A stretch of DNA of 44,136 bases from Gammaproteobacteria bacterium (GCA_015487785.1 WFPC01000057.1:1-44136); one strand, 5' to 3'; counted from the first letter of the stretch, positions 27,736 to 38,380 are shown. Notes: a model not told the origin generated them from the sequence alone. Made by a program: numbers and translations.

Positions 27736-29538
27736 GTGGCTGAACTAAAGCATATCCGCAACTTTTCCATCATCGCCCACATCGATCATGGCAAGTCCAC
27801 TCTGGCCGATCGCTTCATCGAGGTGTGTGGCGGTCTCAGCGCCCGCGAAATGGAGCAACAGGTACTCGACTCCATGGATCTGGAGCGCGAACGGGGCATC
27901 ACCATCAAGGCACAGAGCGTGACCCTCGATTATCGTGCCAGGGATGGTGAGACCTACCAGCTCAATTTCATCGACACCCCGGGGCATGTGGATTTTTCCT
28001 ACGAGGTGTCGCGCTCCCTGGCGGCCTGCGAGGGGGCGTTGCTGGTGGTGGATGCCTCCCAGGGCGTGGAGGCACAGAGCGTGGCCAATTGCTATACCGC
28101 CATCGAACAGGGGCTGGAGGTGTTGCCGGTACTCAACAAGATCGATCTGCCCGCCGCCGATCCACAGCGGGTGATCCAGGAGATCGAGGAAATCATCGGT
28201 ATCGAGGCGCATGACGCCCTCAAGGTCAGCGCCAAGACTGGCGAGGGAGTGGAGGACCTGCTGGAGCAACTGGTGGCGCGCATTCCGCCTCCCGAGGGTG
28301 ACCGTGAAGCGCCCCTGCAGGCCCTGATCATCGATTCCTGGTTCGATAACTATCTGGGCGTGGTTTCACTGGTACGCATCGTCCAGGGTCGCTTGCAGGC
28401 CAAGCGCAAGATCCAGGTCATGTCCAGCGGGCGTACCCACCTGGTGGAAAAGGTGGGCATTTTCACCCCCAAGCGCCATGACCTGGAACAACTGGAGGCC
28501 GGCGAAGTGGGCTATGTGATCGCCGGCATCAAGGAGGTGGACGGCGCGCCGGTGGGCGATACCCTCACCTATGCCGACAATCCCGCCGACGAACCCCTGC
28601 CGGGTTTCAAGCCGGTACAGCCGCAGGTGTTCGCCGGGTTGTTTCCGGTCAGCGCCGAAGACTACGAGAACCTGCGCGACGCCCTGGCCAAGCTACGCCT
28701 CAATGATGCCGCGCTGTTCTACGAGCCGGAAACCTCCCAGGCCCTTGGTCTGGGTTTTCGTTGCGGTTTCCTGGGCACCCTGCATATGGAGATCATCCAG
28801 GAGCGGCTGGAGCGGGAATACGATCTCAACCTGGTCACCACGGCGCCCACGGTGGTCTACGAGGTGCTCACCAAGAGCGGCGAGGTGGTCAAGGTGGACA
28901 ATCCTTCCGAGTTGCCCGATCCCAGCAAGATAGAAGAAATGCGCGAGCCCATCATCACCGCCAGCATGTTGCTGCCCAAGGACTATGTGGGCGCGGTGAT
29001 GAACCTGTGCATCGAAAAGCGCGGTGTGCAGAAGAAACTGCAATACCTGGGCAACCAGGTGGCCATGGAATACGAATTGCCCCTGAGCGAGGTGGTGCTG
29101 GATTTCTTCGACCGCCTCAAGTCGGTCAGCCGTGGCTATGCCTCGCTGGACTATCATTTCACCCGTTTCCAGGCTGCCAACTTGGTCAAACTGGACATTC
29201 TCATCAACGGCGAGCGTGTGGACGCCCTGTCCATCATCGTGCACCGTGACCAGGCCTATCATCGCGGTCGCGAGCTGGTGGAGAAAATGCGCGAGATTAT
29301 TCCCCGGCAAATGTTCGAGGTGGCCATCCAGGCCGCCATCGGTTCCCACATCATTGCCCGTTCCACGGTCAAGGCCATGCGCAAGAATGTCACCGCCAAG
29401 TGCTATGGCGGCGACGTTTCGCGCAAGCGCAAACTGCTGGAGAAGCAGAAGGAAGGCAAGAAACGTATGAAACAGGTCGGCTCGGTGGAGATTCCCCAGG
29501 AAGCCTTTCTCGCCGTGCTCCAGGTCGGAAAGAAATAA
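27736..29538 (+). CDS. lepA: Elongation factor 4 (LepA)
   Basis: LepA is a ribosome-dependent translational GTPase linked to back-translocation and 30S maturation. The 600-residue length matches E. coli. The GTPase domain has G1 AHIDHGKST at residues 14-22, the switch [12 protein letters not shown]3 DTPGHVDF and G4 NKIDLP, followed by EF-G-like domains and the LepA-specific C-terminal domain with [15 protein letters not shown] and [17 protein letters not shown]. It uses a GTG start ([10 protein letters not shown]). Signal peptidase lies 9 bp downstream, the usual pairing. Confidence 0.98.
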   Translation: MAELKHIRNFSIIAHIDHGKSTLADRFIEVCGGLSAREMEQQVLDSMDLERERGITIKAQSVTLDYRARDGETYQLNFIDTPGHVDFSYEVSRSLAACEGALLVVDASQGVEAQSVANCYTAIEQGLEVLPVLNKIDLPAADPQRVIQEIEEIIGIEAHDALKVSAKTGEGVEDLLEQLVARIPPPEGDREAPLQALIIDSWFDNYLGVVSLVRIVQGRLQAKRKIQVMSSGRTHLVEKVGIFTPKRHDLEQLEAGEVGYVIAGIKEVDGAPVGDTLTYADNPADEPLPGFKPVQPQVFAGLFPVSAEDYENLRDALAKLRLNDAALFYEPETSQALGLGFRCGFLGTLHMEIIQERLEREYDLNLVTTAPTVVYEVLTKSGEVVKVDNPSELPDPSKIEEMREPIITASMLLPKDYVGAVMNLCIEKRGVQKKLQYLGNQVAMEYELPLSEVVLDFFDRLKSVSRGYASLDYHFTRFQAANLVKLDILINGERVDALSIIVHRDQAYHRGRELVEKMREIIPRQMFEVAIQAAIGSHIIARSTVKAMRKNVTAKCYGGDVSRKRKLLEKQKEGKKRMKQVGSVEIPQEAFLAVLQVGKK

Positions 29539-29547
29539 GAGGGCACT

Positions 29548-30369
29548 ATGGACTTTCCCACTCTCATGGTCATCGCCGTGCTGGTCACCGGCGGCATCTG
29601 GGCACTGGATGTGATCCTGTGGAAACCCAAGCGGCGCGAGGCGGCGGAAAAGCTGCGATCCTCCGCGCCGGAGGTGGAACAGGAGGCCATCGAGGCGGTG
29701 GAGAAAGAACCCCTGCTGGTGGAATATGCCCGTTCGTTCTTTCCCGTGATCCTGGTGGTGCTGGTATTGCGCTCCTTCGTGGTGGAGCCGTTTCGCATTC
29801 CCTCCGGTTCCATGCTGCCCACCCTGGAGGTGGGTGATTTCATCCTGGTCAACAAGTTCGCCTACGGGCTGCGTCTGCCGGTCAGCAATCAGAAGATCCT
29901 CGATCTGGGTGAACCCCAGCGGGGCGACGTGGTGGTATTCCGCTATCCCAAGGACCCCTCGGTGGACTACATCAAGCGGGTGGTGGGTGTACCCGGCGAC
30001 CACGTGGTCTATCGCGACAAGGTGCTTTATATCAACGGCAAGAGAATGCCGCAGAAACTGCTCGGGCCTTACATGGGCAGCAATACCGGGTTGCCCATCT
30101 CCGGCATCAAGCGCCTGGAGGAGGATCTCGACGGCGTGCGCCACGACATTCTCATCGAAGACAATAAGCCGCGCATCGATGGCGAGGTGGTGGTGCCGGC
30201 GGGGCAGTATTTCGTCATGGGCGACAACCGCGACAACAGCAACGATAGCCGCTTCTGGGGCACTGTGCCGGAAGAGAACCTGGTGGGCAAGGCCTTCATG
30301 ATCTGGATGAACTGGAATTTCGACCATGGTGGCGTGGAATGGTCGCGCATTGGTCAGAGCATCGAGTGA
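29548..30369 (+). CDS. lepB: Signal peptidase I
   Basis: LepB cleaves Sec and Tat signal peptides at the periplasmic face of the inner membrane. The 273-residue product has two N-terminal membrane segments (about 3-22 and 61-80), nucleophile Ser88 in PSGSMLPTL, general base Lys143 in DYIKRVVGVPGD, and the GDNRDNSNDSRFWG box. GAGGG precedes the ATG, 9 bp after lepA. The rnc start follows the lepB stop by 7 bp, without the small DUF4845 gene often found between them in Pseudomonas. Confidence 0.97.
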   Translation: MDFPTLMVIAVLVTGGIWALDVILWKPKRREAAEKLRSSAPEVEQEAIEAVEKEPLLVEYARSFFPVILVVLVLRSFVVEPFRIPSGSMLPTLEVGDFILVNKFAYGLRLPVSNQKILDLGEPQRGDVVVFRYPKDPSVDYIKRVVGVPGDHVVYRDKVLYINGKRMPQKLLGPYMGSNTGLPISGIKRLEEDLDGVRHDILIEDNKPRIDGEVVVPAGQYFVMGDNRDNSNDSRFWGTVPEENLVGKAFMIWMNWNFDHGGVEWSRIGQSIE

Positions 30370-30376
30370 GGTAAGC

Positions 30377-31063
30377 GTGAACGCCGAGCCGAAGCGCCTG
30401 GAACAGGCCCTGGACTATGTTTTCCGGCAGCCGGACTATCTCACCCAGGCCTTGACCCATCGCAGTGCCGGTGGCGGGCACAACGAGCGCCTGGAATTTC
30501 TCGGTGACAGCATTCTCAATTTCGTCATCGCCGCCGAACTCTATGATCGCTTTCCCCATGCCACCGAGGGCGAGCTGAGCCGTCTGCGCGCCAGCCTGGT
30601 GAAGGAGGACACCCTGGCCGACCTGGCGCGCGAACTGGAACTGGGAAGTTATCTGATTCTCGGTTCGGGTGAACTCAAGAGCGGGGGTTACCGGCGGGCC
30701 TCCATTCTGGCCGATGCCCTGGAGGCCATCATCGGTGGCATCTATCTCGATGGCGGCCTCGAGCGGGCGCGCGAGGTCATCCTGGCATTGTACGATGCCC
30801 GCCTGCAGACCCTATCGCCCCATGTCAATCTGAAAGACCCCAAGACCCTGTTGCAGGAACTGCTGCAATCCCGTCGCATGGCGCTGCCGGAATATCACGT
30901 GGTGGCAGTGGACGGCGCGCCCCACGAGCAGTGTTTCCGTGTGGAGTGTCGCCTCAGTGATCTGGATGCCAGTTGTCAGGCCGAGGGCAGCAGCCGGCGC
31001 AAGGCGGAACAGGCGGCAGCCAAATTGATGCTGGGCCGGATCAAACGGCGCCTCAATGGCTAA
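30377..31063 (+). CDS. rnc: Ribonuclease III
   Basis: RNase III cuts double-stranded RNA in rRNA and mRNA maturation. The 228-residue product has the signature NERLEFLGDS at residues 36-45 (Glu37, Glu40 and Asp44 matching catalytic positions), a second acidic patch in ILADALEAIIGGIYLDGG, and a C-terminal dsRNA-binding domain with KTLLQELLQSR and GSSRRKAEQAAAKLML. A GTG start at 30377 with GAGG at 30368-30371 fits the family length; a longer reading from 30326 lies inside lepB. Its last 8 bases overlap era. Confidence 0.96.
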   Translation: MNAEPKRLEQALDYVFRQPDYLTQALTHRSAGGGHNERLEFLGDSILNFVIAAELYDRFPHATEGELSRLRASLVKEDTLADLARELELGSYLILGSGELKSGGYRRASILADALEAIIGGIYLDGGLERAREVILALYDARLQTLSPHVNLKDPKTLLQELLQSRRMALPEYHVVAVDGAPHEQCFRVECRLSDLDASCQAEGSSRRKAEQAAAKLMLGRIKRRLNG

Positions 31064-31949
31064 GAGGGTGGGGTTCATCGCCATCGTGGGGCGGCCCAAT
31101 GTGGGCAAGTCCACCCTGATGAATCGCATCCTGGGACAGAAGATCAGCATCACCTCGCGTCGTCCCCAGACCACCCGTCATTGCATCTTCGGCATCAAGA
31201 CCACCGAACGGGCCCAGTTCATCTATCTCGACACGCCGGGGCTGCACAAAGAGGCCAAGCGGGCCATGAACCGCTACATGAACCGCGCCGCCAGCCAGAC
31301 CCTGCACGATGCCGACGTGGTGTTGTTTCTGCTGGAGGGCGATCGCTGGAGTGAGGACGACGAGCTGGTGGCCGGCAAGCTGCGCCAAGTGAAGGCTCCC
31401 ATTGTTGTGGCCATCAACAAGCTCGACAAGCTCAAGCACAAGGATGTCTTGTTGCCACGCATGGCCCAGCTGCAGGCGCTGTTGGCGCCGGCGGAGATCA
31501 TTCCCGTCTCGGCGCGTACGGGACGCAATGTCGCCCTGCTGGAACAGACTCTCGAAGGCTACCTACCCGAGTCCCACCCCCTGTTTCCCGACGACCAGGT
31601 CACCAACCGCAGCGAGCGTTTCCTGGCGGCGGAAATCATCCGTGAAAAACTCATGCGCAACCTGGGCGATGAACTGCCCTTTTATCTCACGGTGGAAATC
31701 GAACACTTCAAGGAAGAAAAGGGCCTGTTGCGCATGGGCGCATTGATCTGGGTGGAGCGCAAGGGGCAGAAGGCCATCGTGATCGGCAAGAGGGGCGAAA
31801 AGCTCAAACAGATCGGCAGCCAGGCCCGACTGGAACTGGAAACCCTTTTCGACCGCAAGGTGTTCCTGGAATTGTGGGTGCGGGTCAAGGAAGGCTGGTC
31901 CGACGATGTTCGCGCCCTGCGCAGCCTGGGCTATGGTGAAGATGAGTAG
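31056..31949 (+). CDS. era: GTPase Era
   Basis: Era binds the 3' end of 16S rRNA and is needed for 30S assembly. The 297-residue protein has G1 GRPNVGKS at residues 12-19, G3 DTPG, G4 NKLD, and a C-terminal KH domain containing VIGKRGEKLKQIGSQAR. It overlaps rnc by 8 bp upstream and recO by 8 bp downstream; rnc-era-recO is the standard order and implies one transcript with coupled translation. Confidence 0.98.
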   Translation: MAKRVGFIAIVGRPNVGKSTLMNRILGQKISITSRRPQTTRHCIFGIKTTERAQFIYLDTPGLHKEAKRAMNRYMNRAASQTLHDADVVLFLLEGDRWSEDDELVAGKLRQVKAPIVVAINKLDKLKHKDVLLPRMAQLQALLAPAEIIPVSARTGRNVALLEQTLEGYLPESHPLFPDDQVTNRSERFLAAEIIREKLMRNLGDELPFYLTVEIEHFKEEKGLLRMGALIWVERKGQKAIVIGKRGEKLKQIGSQARLELETLFDRKVFLELWVRVKEGWSDDVRALRSLGYGEDE

Positions 31950-32655
31950 CCCGCAACTGCAGGCCGCCTTCGTCATCCATCAGCGCCCCTTTCGTAATAC
32001 CAGCGCCATCGTCGAGGTGTTCAGCGAACAGCATGGGCGGTTGGGCCTGATGGCGCGGGGCCTGCGCGCGCCGCGTTCCCGCTGGCGTGGTATCCTGCAG
32101 CCCTACCAGGGTTTGGTGCTTTCCTGGCGCGGACGTGGCGAACTGCCCACCCTGATCCAGGCGGAAATCGCCGGGCCCTGTTGTCTGTTCCAGGGACGCC
32201 GCCTGTTCAGTGCCCTGTACCTGAACGAATTGTTGCTGCGCCTCACCCATCGTCACGACCCCATGCCGGAATTGTTCGCCCGTTATCGCCAAGCCCTGCT
32301 GGCTCTGCAAGATGCCGATGAGGCCACGGTGTTGCGCCTGTTCGAGCGTGATCTGCTCAAGCACATCGGCTATGAGCTGGTGCTGGAGCATACCGCCGAA
32401 GGCGTGGCGGTGGTGCCCGGTGGGCGTTACCGGTATCGGCTCGGGCATGGTCTGGTGCCCAGTCAGGCAGAGCAGGCCTTTAGTGGTGAGGCCTTGCTGG
32501 CTTTTGCCGCCGGCCGCCTGGACAATGCCGCCAGCCGTGATTGTGCGCGGCGCCTGATGCGCCAGGTGTTGGCTCCCCTGCTGGGTGACAAGCCCCTGCA
32601 CAGTCGCCTGTTGTATGCCGACTATCGTCGTCGCACGGCGCGGAGCAAGATATGA
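31942..32655 (+). CDS. recO: DNA repair protein RecO
   Basis: RecO loads RecA on SSB-coated single strands together with RecR in gap repair. The 237-residue product begins with the OB-fold motif [20 protein letters not shown], followed by [14 protein letters not shown] and [10 protein letters not shown]. It lacks the four-cysteine zinc site found in many non-enteric RecO proteins, as in E. coli. The ATG at 31942 lies within the end of era, and an ATG at 31933 is an alternative. Its stop overlaps the dusA start by ATGA. pdxJ, the frequent follower of recO, is absent. Confidence 0.93.
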   Translation: MSSPQLQAAFVIHQRPFRNTSAIVEVFSEQHGRLGLMARGLRAPRSRWRGILQPYQGLVLSWRGRGELPTLIQAEIAGPCCLFQGRRLFSALYLNELLLRLTHRHDPMPELFARYRQALLALQDADEATVLRLFERDLLKHIGYELVLEHTAEGVAVVPGGRYRYRLGHGLVPSQAEQAFSGEALLAFAAGRLDNAASRDCARRLMRQVLAPLLGDKPLHSRLLYADYRRRTARSKI

Positions 32656-33617
32656 AACACATCGTCAGCGTGGCGCCCATGATGGACTACACCGATCGGC
32701 ACGACCGCTATTTCCTGCGCCTGATCAGCCGCCACATTCTGTTGTACAGCGAAATGGTCACCACCCAGGCGATTTTGCACGGTGACTGCGACCATCTGCT
32801 GGCATATCATCCCAGCGAACATCCCCTGGCCCTGCAACTGGGAGGCAGCCAGCCAGAGGCGCTGGCCCGTTGCGCGGCCATCGGTGAACAATATGGCTAC
32901 GACGAAATCAACCTCAACGTAGGCTGTCCCAGCGACCGGGTGCGGTCCGGGCGCTTCGGTGCCTGCCTGATGGCCGAGCCGGCCCTGGTGGCCCGCTGCG
33001 TGGCGGCCATGGCGGCTGCGGTGGCGGTGCCGGTCACGGTGAAGACGCGCATCGGCATCGACCGGCGCGACAGCTACGAGGCGCTGGCGGATTTCATCGC
33101 CACCGTGGCCGAGGCCGGGTGCCAGCGCTTCATCGTGCATGCCCGCAAGGCCTGGCTTCAGGGGCTGAGCCCCAAGCAGAACCGCGAGATTCCGCCTTTG
33201 CGTTACGAGGTGGTGTATCGACTGAAACAGGACTTTCCGCATCTGGAAGTGGTCATCAACGGCGGCATCACCGATCTCGGCCAGGCCGAGGATCACCTGC
33301 GCCACGTGGACGGGGTGATGATCGGCCGCGCTGCCTATCACGATCCCTATCTGCTGGCCGAGGTGGACCGGCGCTTCTACCATGACAGCGCCTCGCCCAA
33401 GACGCGCCATCAGATCGTGTACGAATTGATACCCTATGTGGAGGAGCAGTTGCGCCAGGGTTTGCCGCTCAACCGTATCACCCGGCATATCCTCGGCCTG
33501 TTCCATGGTGTGCCGGGGGCGAGGGCCTGGCGCCGGTATCTGAGCGAAAGGGCTTGCAGGCCCGGTGCCGGGGTGGAAGTGATCGAGCAGGCCCTGGCGC
33601 GGGTGGCGGGGGAATGA
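32652..33617 (+). CDS. dusA: tRNA-dihydrouridine(20/20a) synthase DusA
   Basis: DusA is an FMN enzyme that reduces uridine 20/20a in the tRNA D-loop. The 321-residue sequence follows E. coli DusA closely: [20 protein letters not shown] at the N-terminus, [28 protein letters not shown], the catalytic Cys95 in [48 protein letters not shown] and INGGITDL. These motifs separate it from DusB and DusC. It overlaps recO by ATGA and ends the lepA-to-dusA run. Confidence 0.96.
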   Translation: MKHIVSVAPMMDYTDRHDRYFLRLISRHILLYSEMVTTQAILHGDCDHLLAYHPSEHPLALQLGGSQPEALARCAAIGEQYGYDEINLNVGCPSDRVRSGRFGACLMAEPALVARCVAAMAAAVAVPVTVKTRIGIDRRDSYEALADFIATVAEAGCQRFIVHARKAWLQGLSPKQNREIPPLRYEVVYRLKQDFPHLEVVINGGITDLGQAEDHLRHVDGVMIGRAAYHDPYLLAEVDRRFYHDSASPKTRHQIVYELIPYVEEQLRQGLPLNRITRHILGLFHGVPGARAWRRYLSERACRPGAGVEVIEQALARVAGE

Positions 33618-33646
33618 ACACCGGTTTTCAGGTCTGAATCCATCCC

Positions 33647-33685
33647 CATCCCGAGGAGCTGCGAATTGTGCCGCTTGTCGGGATG
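33647..33685. terminator. Possible hairpin between convergent dusA and Mth938-like gene
   Basis: CATCCCGA (33647-33654) pairs with TCGGGATG (33678-33685), extendable with two mismatches, around a 23-base loop. It lies between the convergent ends of dusA and the minus-strand gene. No T tract follows on either side, so intrinsic termination is doubtful. Confidence 0.3.
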
Positions 33686-33717
33686 CGGGTGAACTATGCG
33701 GGCGAGAGGCCTGATAT

Positions 33718-34170
33718 CTAAACGGACTCAGAGCCGTTCTCGCCTTCGATCATCAGCAGCGCCGCAGCCACCCGTCGGCCATCGGCCATGAGGAAATTAT
33801 AGGTGCGGCAGGCGGCGGCGGTGTCCATCACCTCCACGCCGATACCGCGGCGCAGCAGTGGTGTGGTTACCGCCGAGGGGGGGAAGTGCAAGCGGCGGCC
33901 GGTGCCCAGCAAAACCAGCTCCGGCTCCAGCGCCAGCAGGGCTTCCAGGTGGCGGGCTTCCAGCTCCCGGTGATGCTGGGGCGCCCAGCCGGTGAGCAGG
34001 CGTTGGGGGGTGACCACCACGCTGGCGGTCACGGTGGTGAGTTGCATGTCGCTCGGCCCGCTGTCGGGCCGGCGCCGTTCTTCCGGCAAGGGCTGGGCGA
34101 TGACCACTTCGCCGGCGCGATAGGCGCGAATGGTATAGGCGCCCAGATTGTAGTCCTGATGTATCTGCAT
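33718..34170 (-). CDS. Mth938-like domain protein (DUF498/DUF598)
   Basis: The 150-residue protein belongs to the small Mth938-like family, found from archaea to mitochondria (the respiratory complex I assembly factor NDUFAF3 is a relative); the bacterial role is not established. Typical segments are [37 protein letters not shown] and a closing GRRVAAALL. The start at 34170 (MQIHQDYN) is chosen since the longer reading to 34254 crosses the divergent promoter region. It diverges from alaC. The C-terminal tail is short and acidic. Confidence 0.87.
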   Translation of the reverse strand: MQIHQDYNLGAYTIRAYRAGEVVIAQPLPEERRRPDSGPSDMQLTTVTASVVVTPQRLLTGWAPQHHRELEARHLEALLALEPELVLLGTGRRLHFPPSAVTTPLLRRGIGVEVMDTAAACRTYNFLMADGRRVAAALLMIEGENGSESV

Positions 34171-34207
34171 GGATGGATTATGCCGTGTCGGTGGCCAAAA
34201 ATCTTCA

Positions 34208-34236
34208 TTGACAGTACCCCGCAACGCAAGTATTTT
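34208..34236 (+). promoter_or_regulatory. alaC promoter with overlapping inverted repeat
   Basis: TTGACA (34208-34213), a 17-bp spacer and TATTTT (34231-34236) form a good sigma-70 promoter facing alaC. An inverted repeat, CCCGCAA (34218-34224) with TTGCGGG (34236-34242), straddles the -10 element and could be an operator or a transcript hairpin. Transcription would begin near 34243, downstream of the ATG at 34169, which supports the later TTG start of alaC. Confidence 0.6.
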
Positions 34237-34282
34237 TGCGGGTTTGTTCGGCATTCCTCTTACTCAACCTGGGCGTAGTACA

Positions 34283-35464
34283 TTGTTCACCGACTTTCAA
34301 CGCATTCAGCGCTTGCCTCCCTATGTTTTCAATATCGTCAACGAGTTGAAAGCCGCTGCCCGGGCTCGGGGCGAGGATATAGTGGATTTTGGCATGGGCA
34401 ACCCCGACCAGCCCACGCCACAGCACATCATCGACAAGCTCACCGAGGCGGCGCAAAGGGGGGATACCCATCGCTACTCCGTGTCCAAGGGGATTCCGCG
34501 TCTGCGCCGGGCCATCTGCAACTGGTATCGCGAGCGCTTCGCGGTGGAACTGGATCCAGACAGCGAGGCCATCGTTACCATCGGTTCCAAGGAGGGTCTG
34601 GCCCACCTGGCCCTGGCCACGGTGGGGCCCGGGGATGCGGTGCTGGTGCCCAATCCCACCTATCCCATCCACCCCTACGGTTTTGTCATCGCCGGTGCCG
34701 ACATCCGCCACGTGCCGCTGGTACCCGGGGTGGACTTCTTCGCCGAACTGGAAAAGGCCATCAAGGACACCTGGCCTAGGCCGAAAATGCTGCTGCTGAA
34801 TTTTCCCGGCAATCCCACCACCCAGTGCGTGGAATTGCCGTTTTTCGAAAAGGTGGTGGAGATTGCCCGTGAGCATGGCATCTGGGTGATTCACGATTTG
34901 GCCTATGCCGATATCACCTTCGATGGTTACCGCGCGCCATCCATTCTGCAGGTACCGGGTGCCAAGGAGGTGGCGGTGGAGTTTTTCACCTTGTCGAAAA
35001 GCTATAACATGCCTGGTTGGCGGGTGGGTTTCATGTGTGGCAATCCGGCTTTGGTGGGTGCCCTGGCGCGGATGAAGTCCTACTTGGACTATGGCATGTT
35101 CACCCCGATCCAGGTGGCGGCCATTACCGCTCTGGAAGGGCCGCAGGATTGCGTGCGCCAGATCACCGAGATGTACCGCCAACGCCGCGACGTGCTTTGC
35201 GACGGTCTCAACAAGTTGGGTTGGCAAGTGGAAAAACCCCTGGGCACCATGTTCGTGTGGGCGCCCATTCCCGAGCGTTATCGTGACATGGGTTCGCTGG
35301 AATTTGCCAAGAAACTGCTCATCGAGGCCAAGGTGGCGGTGGCGCCCGGTGTGGGCTTCGGCGAATACGGTGACGATCACGTACGGTTCGCCCTGATAGA
35401 GAATCTGCACCGAACCCGCCAGGCGCTGCGCGGCATTCGTGACATGTTTCGCAACGACGCCTGA
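34283..35464 (+). CDS. alaC: Alanine transaminase, AlaC type (class I aminotransferase)
   Basis: AlaC transfers an amino group between glutamate and pyruvate to make alanine. With the TTG start at 34283 the protein is 393 residues and begins [19 protein letters not shown], in line with relatives. Further motifs are [39 protein letters not shown] and the PLP lysine Lys239 in [19 protein letters not shown]. The open frame extends to an ATG at 34169, but that lies upstream of the promoter. Ribosome-site evidence is weak. It is followed after 24 bp by hom and thrC, so it is likely co-transcribed with threonine synthesis. Confidence 0.88.
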   Translation: MFTDFQRIQRLPPYVFNIVNELKAAARARGEDIVDFGMGNPDQPTPQHIIDKLTEAAQRGDTHRYSVSKGIPRLRRAICNWYRERFAVELDPDSEAIVTIGSKEGLAHLALATVGPGDAVLVPNPTYPIHPYGFVIAGADIRHVPLVPGVDFFAELEKAIKDTWPRPKMLLLNFPGNPTTQCVELPFFEKVVEIAREHGIWVIHDLAYADITFDGYRAPSILQVPGAKEVAVEFFTLSKSYNMPGWRVGFMCGNPALVGALARMKSYLDYGMFTPIQVAAITALEGPQDCVRQITEMYRQRRDVLCDGLNKLGWQVEKPLGTMFVWAPIPERYRDMGSLEFAKKLLIEAKVAVAPGVGFGEYGDDHVRFALIENLHRTRQALRGIRDMFRNDA

Positions 35465-35488
35465 TTAAATACTACGAGGGAAACATTC

Positions 35489-36805
35489 GTGAAACCAGTA
35501 AAGATCGGTTTGTTGGGGCTGGGTACCGTGGGCAGTGGCACGGTCAAGGTGTTGCGCCGCAATGCGGAGGAAATCACCCGCCGGGCGGGGCGCGGCATCG
35601 AAGTGGCGCACGCCGCTGCGCGGGACCTCAGCCGTCCCCGGGCCTGTGATCTGAGCGGGGTGAGACTCACAGAAGATCCCCACGCGGTGGTGAACGATCC
35701 CGAGGTCCAGGTGGTGGTGGAACTCATCGGTGGTGACGAACTGGCTCGCGAGCTGGTGATGAGGGCCATCGCCAATGGCAAACACGTGGTCACCGCCAAC
35801 AAGGCACTGATCGCCAAGCATGGCAACGAAATCTTCGCCGCTGCCCAGCGCCAGGGTGTGACGGTGGCCTTCGAGGCAGCGGTGGCCGGTGGTATTCCCA
35901 TCATCAAGGCCCTTCGCGAGGGGTTGGCGGGTAATCGCATTCAGTGGCTGGCGGGCATCATCAACGGTACCGGCAATTTCATTCTCACCGCCATGCGCGA
36001 TCAGGGCCGCGAATTCGCCGACGTGCTGGCCGAGGCCCAGCGCCTGGGTTATGCCGAGGCCGACCCCACCTTCGACGTAGAGGGCATCGATGCGGCCCAC
36101 AAGCTCACCATCCTGGCCTCCATCGCCTTTGGCATCCCGCTGTGTTTCGATCAAGTGAGCACCGAGGGCATCGCCGCCATTACCCCCGAGGACGTGGAAT
36201 ACGCCGCCGCCTTCGGCTATCGCATCAAGCACTTGGGTATCGCCCGCCGCACCGGGCAGGGGGTAGAGCTGAGGGTGCATCCCACCCTGATTCCCGAGCG
36301 CCGGCTGATCGCCAACGTGGACGGAGTGATGAACGCGGTATTGGTCAAGGGTGATGCGGTAGGTCCCACCCTGTACTATGGCGCTGGTGCCGGCTCCGAG
36401 GCCACGGCCTCGGCGGTGGTGGCCGATCTGGTGGACGTGGTACGCAGCCTCACCAGCGATCCGGAGAACCGGGTGCCCCACCTGGCTTTCCAGCCCGATG
36501 CCCTGAGCGACCTGCCCATCCTGCCCATGGCCGAGGTGGAAACCGCCTATTATTTGCGCCTGAGCGCCGAGGACAAGCCCGGTGTGCTGGCCGATGTGGC
36601 CCGCATTCTGGGTGAACTGGGCATCAGCATCGAGGCCATGCTGCAGAAGGAGCCGCCCAGCGAGCAGGATCCGGCCACCATTATCATGATTACCCAGCGG
36701 GTGCGCGAAGCGCTAATGGACCAAGCCATCGCTCGCATAGAGGCCCTGTCCCACACCCGTGGCCAGGTGGTGCGCATTCGCCTGGAACACCTGAACAAAG
36801 ACTGA
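35489..36805 (+). CDS. hom: Homoserine dehydrogenase
   Basis: Hom reduces aspartate semialdehyde to homoserine, the branch point to threonine and methionine. The 438-residue protein has the nucleotide-binding GLGTVG at residues 10-15, [11 protein letters not shown], the signature [15 protein letters not shown] with [17 protein letters not shown], and a C-terminal ACT domain (from about residue 350, [20 protein letters not shown]), so threonine feedback is likely. No aspartokinase domain is attached. The start is GTG at 35489 with GAGGG at 35476-35480. thrC follows after 13 bp. Confidence 0.97.
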   Translation: MKPVKIGLLGLGTVGSGTVKVLRRNAEEITRRAGRGIEVAHAAARDLSRPRACDLSGVRLTEDPHAVVNDPEVQVVVELIGGDELARELVMRAIANGKHVVTANKALIAKHGNEIFAAAQRQGVTVAFEAAVAGGIPIIKALREGLAGNRIQWLAGIINGTGNFILTAMRDQGREFADVLAEAQRLGYAEADPTFDVEGIDAAHKLTILASIAFGIPLCFDQVSTEGIAAITPEDVEYAAAFGYRIKHLGIARRTGQGVELRVHPTLIPERRLIANVDGVMNAVLVKGDAVGPTLYYGAGAGSEATASAVVADLVDVVRSLTSDPENRVPHLAFQPDALSDLPILPMAEVETAYYLRLSAEDKPGVLADVARILGELGISIEAMLQKEPPSEQDPATIIMITQRVREALMDQAIARIEALSHTRGQVVRIRLEHLNKD

Positions 36806-36818
36806 CGAGGAAGCCATC

Positions 36819-37901
36819 ATGCCATTTCGCCCCCGTTACACCGGTCTGATAGAGAAATACCGCGACCGCCTGCCGGTGCACGACGACACCCGCATCATCA
36901 GCCTGGGGGAGGGCAACACGCCGCTCATCCGGCTCAACAACATTCCCCGCCTATTGGGCCGGGAGGTGGATATCTACGTCAAGTTCGAGGGGCTCAATCC
37001 CACCGGCTCGTTCAAGGACCGTGGTATGACCATGGCAGTGACCAAGGCGGTGGAAGAGGGCAGTCAGGCCATCATCTGCGCCTCCACCGGCAATACCTCG
37101 GCCTCGGCGGCGGCCTATGCCGCCCGCGCCGGCATCAGTGCCTTCGTGCTCATTCCCGACGGTAAGATCGCCATGGGCAAGCTGGCCCAGGCCATGATGC
37201 ACGGGGCCACCATCGTTCAGATCAAGGGTAATTTCGACGAAGGCATGCAACTGGTCAAGGAAGTGGGCGAGGAGACCCCGGTCACCATCGTCAACTCCAT
37301 CAATCCCTATCGTCTGCAGGGGCAGAAGACCGCGGCCTTCGAGATCATCGAGGAACTGGAATGCGCGCCGGATTTCCATTGCCTGCCGGTGGGCAATGCC
37401 GGCAACATCAGTGCCCACTGGATGGGTTACAGCGAATACCAGGAACACGGTATCGTCAACCAGCGCCCACGCATGGTGGGTTACCAGGCAGCCGGCTCTG
37501 CTCCCTTCATGCGAGGGGCCATGGTGGACAATCCGGAAACGGTGGCCACCGCCATTCGCATCGGTCATCCCCAGTCCTGGGACAAGGCCTGGGCTGCGCA
37601 GAAGGCTTCCGGCGGCTGGTTCGACGAATGCACCGACGAGGAAATCCTCGCTGCCCAGCAAATGCTGGCGCGTCATGAGGGCGTGTTCTGCGAACCGGCA
37701 TCGGCCACCTCGCTGGCCGGCGCCATGCGTGACATCAAGGCCGGCAAGATTCCCGAAGGCAGCAAGATCGTCTGCACCCTCACCGGTCATGGTCTGAAGG
37801 ATCCCGACATCGCCATCAAACAGGCCAGTGGCACCATCGTGACGGTGGAAGCCAGGCTAGAGTCGGTGAAACGGGCCATTGTCGAGAATCTCGCAGACTA
37901 A
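36819..37901 (+). CDS. thrC: Threonine synthase (short type)
   Basis: ThrC converts O-phosphohomoserine to threonine with PLP. The 360-residue product is of the short type, not the longer E. coli type. It has [14 protein letters not shown], the PLP lysine Lys66 in [31 protein letters not shown], and [13 protein letters not shown] for phosphate binding. GAGGAAG precedes the ATG. The phosphohomoserine supplier thrB is not next to hom-thrC, as also occurs in other gammaproteobacteria with a separate thrB. Confidence 0.97.
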   Translation: MPFRPRYTGLIEKYRDRLPVHDDTRIISLGEGNTPLIRLNNIPRLLGREVDIYVKFEGLNPTGSFKDRGMTMAVTKAVEEGSQAIICASTGNTSASAAAYAARAGISAFVLIPDGKIAMGKLAQAMMHGATIVQIKGNFDEGMQLVKEVGEETPVTIVNSINPYRLQGQKTAAFEIIEELECAPDFHCLPVGNAGNISAHWMGYSEYQEHGIVNQRPRMVGYQAAGSAPFMRGAMVDNPETVATAIRIGHPQSWDKAWAAQKASGGWFDECTDEEILAAQQMLARHEGVFCEPASATSLAGAMRDIKAGKIPEGSKIVCTLTGHGLKDPDIAIKQASGTIVTVEARLESVKRAIVENLAD

Positions 37902-38036
37902 ACGAGCCGTTTGTTGCGCGGGAGTGTGGAGCCGGTCACGGTTTCCGGTTGTAGAAAGCGGTTCCCAGCGACGACCTAGTAAGCGTACCCGATGCCCCTA
38001 GGGCATCGACGAGTCAATGCTCACAGGGAGTCATTC

Positions 38037-38312
38037 ATGGAAACAGAACGTATCATTATCGAGAGCATCCGAGAAGCCGATGGTCGCCGCTTTCGCCCCA
38101 GTGACTGGATCGAACGCCTCTCCGCCAACATGGGCGAGTTCGGGCCGGATCATCGCCTGCACTATGCCAAGACCGTGCATCCGCAGATCATCGATGGCGA
38201 GAAATGCCTGGTGGTGGAAAACACCCTGCGCGAGCAGGATCCTTCCGCCTATGACTATATCCTGGGTTTCGCACGGGCCAACGGTCTGCGCTATCACAGG
38301 GTCCCCGGCTGA
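38037..38312 (+). CDS. DUF3579 domain protein
   Basis: The 91-residue protein matches the uncharacterised DUF3579 family, known mainly from beta- and gammaproteobacteria. It begins METERIIIESIREADGR and has the conserved RPSDWIERL and PSAYDYILGFARANGLR; no signal peptide or membrane segment is visible. GGGAG at 38026-38030 lies 6 bp before the ATG, and a longer reading from 37992 is not needed. It stands alone: 135 bp after thrC and convergent with dksA. An 8-bp inverted repeat (37990-37997 with 38001-38008, loop CTA) lies in its leader. No function can be offered. Confidence 0.85.
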   Translation: METERIIIESIREADGRRFRPSDWIERLSANMGEFGPDHRLHYAKTVHPQIIDGEKCLVVENTLREQDPSAYDYILGFARANGLRYHRVPG

Positions 38313-38334
38313 CTCGGCGGCGAGGCCGGCAAAC

Positions 38335-38362
38335 AAAAAGCCCCGCCAGGCGGGGCTTTTTT
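38335..38362. terminator. Bidirectional terminator between DUF3579 gene and dksA
   Basis: A stem of GCCCCGC (38340-38346) with GCGGGGC (38350-38356) and a 3-base loop is flanked by A5 on the left and T6 on the right, extending to 12 bp. It can stop transcription on both strands, as expected between these convergent genes. Confidence 0.93.
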
Positions 38363-38380
38363 CATTCGCACAGCGGCTGT

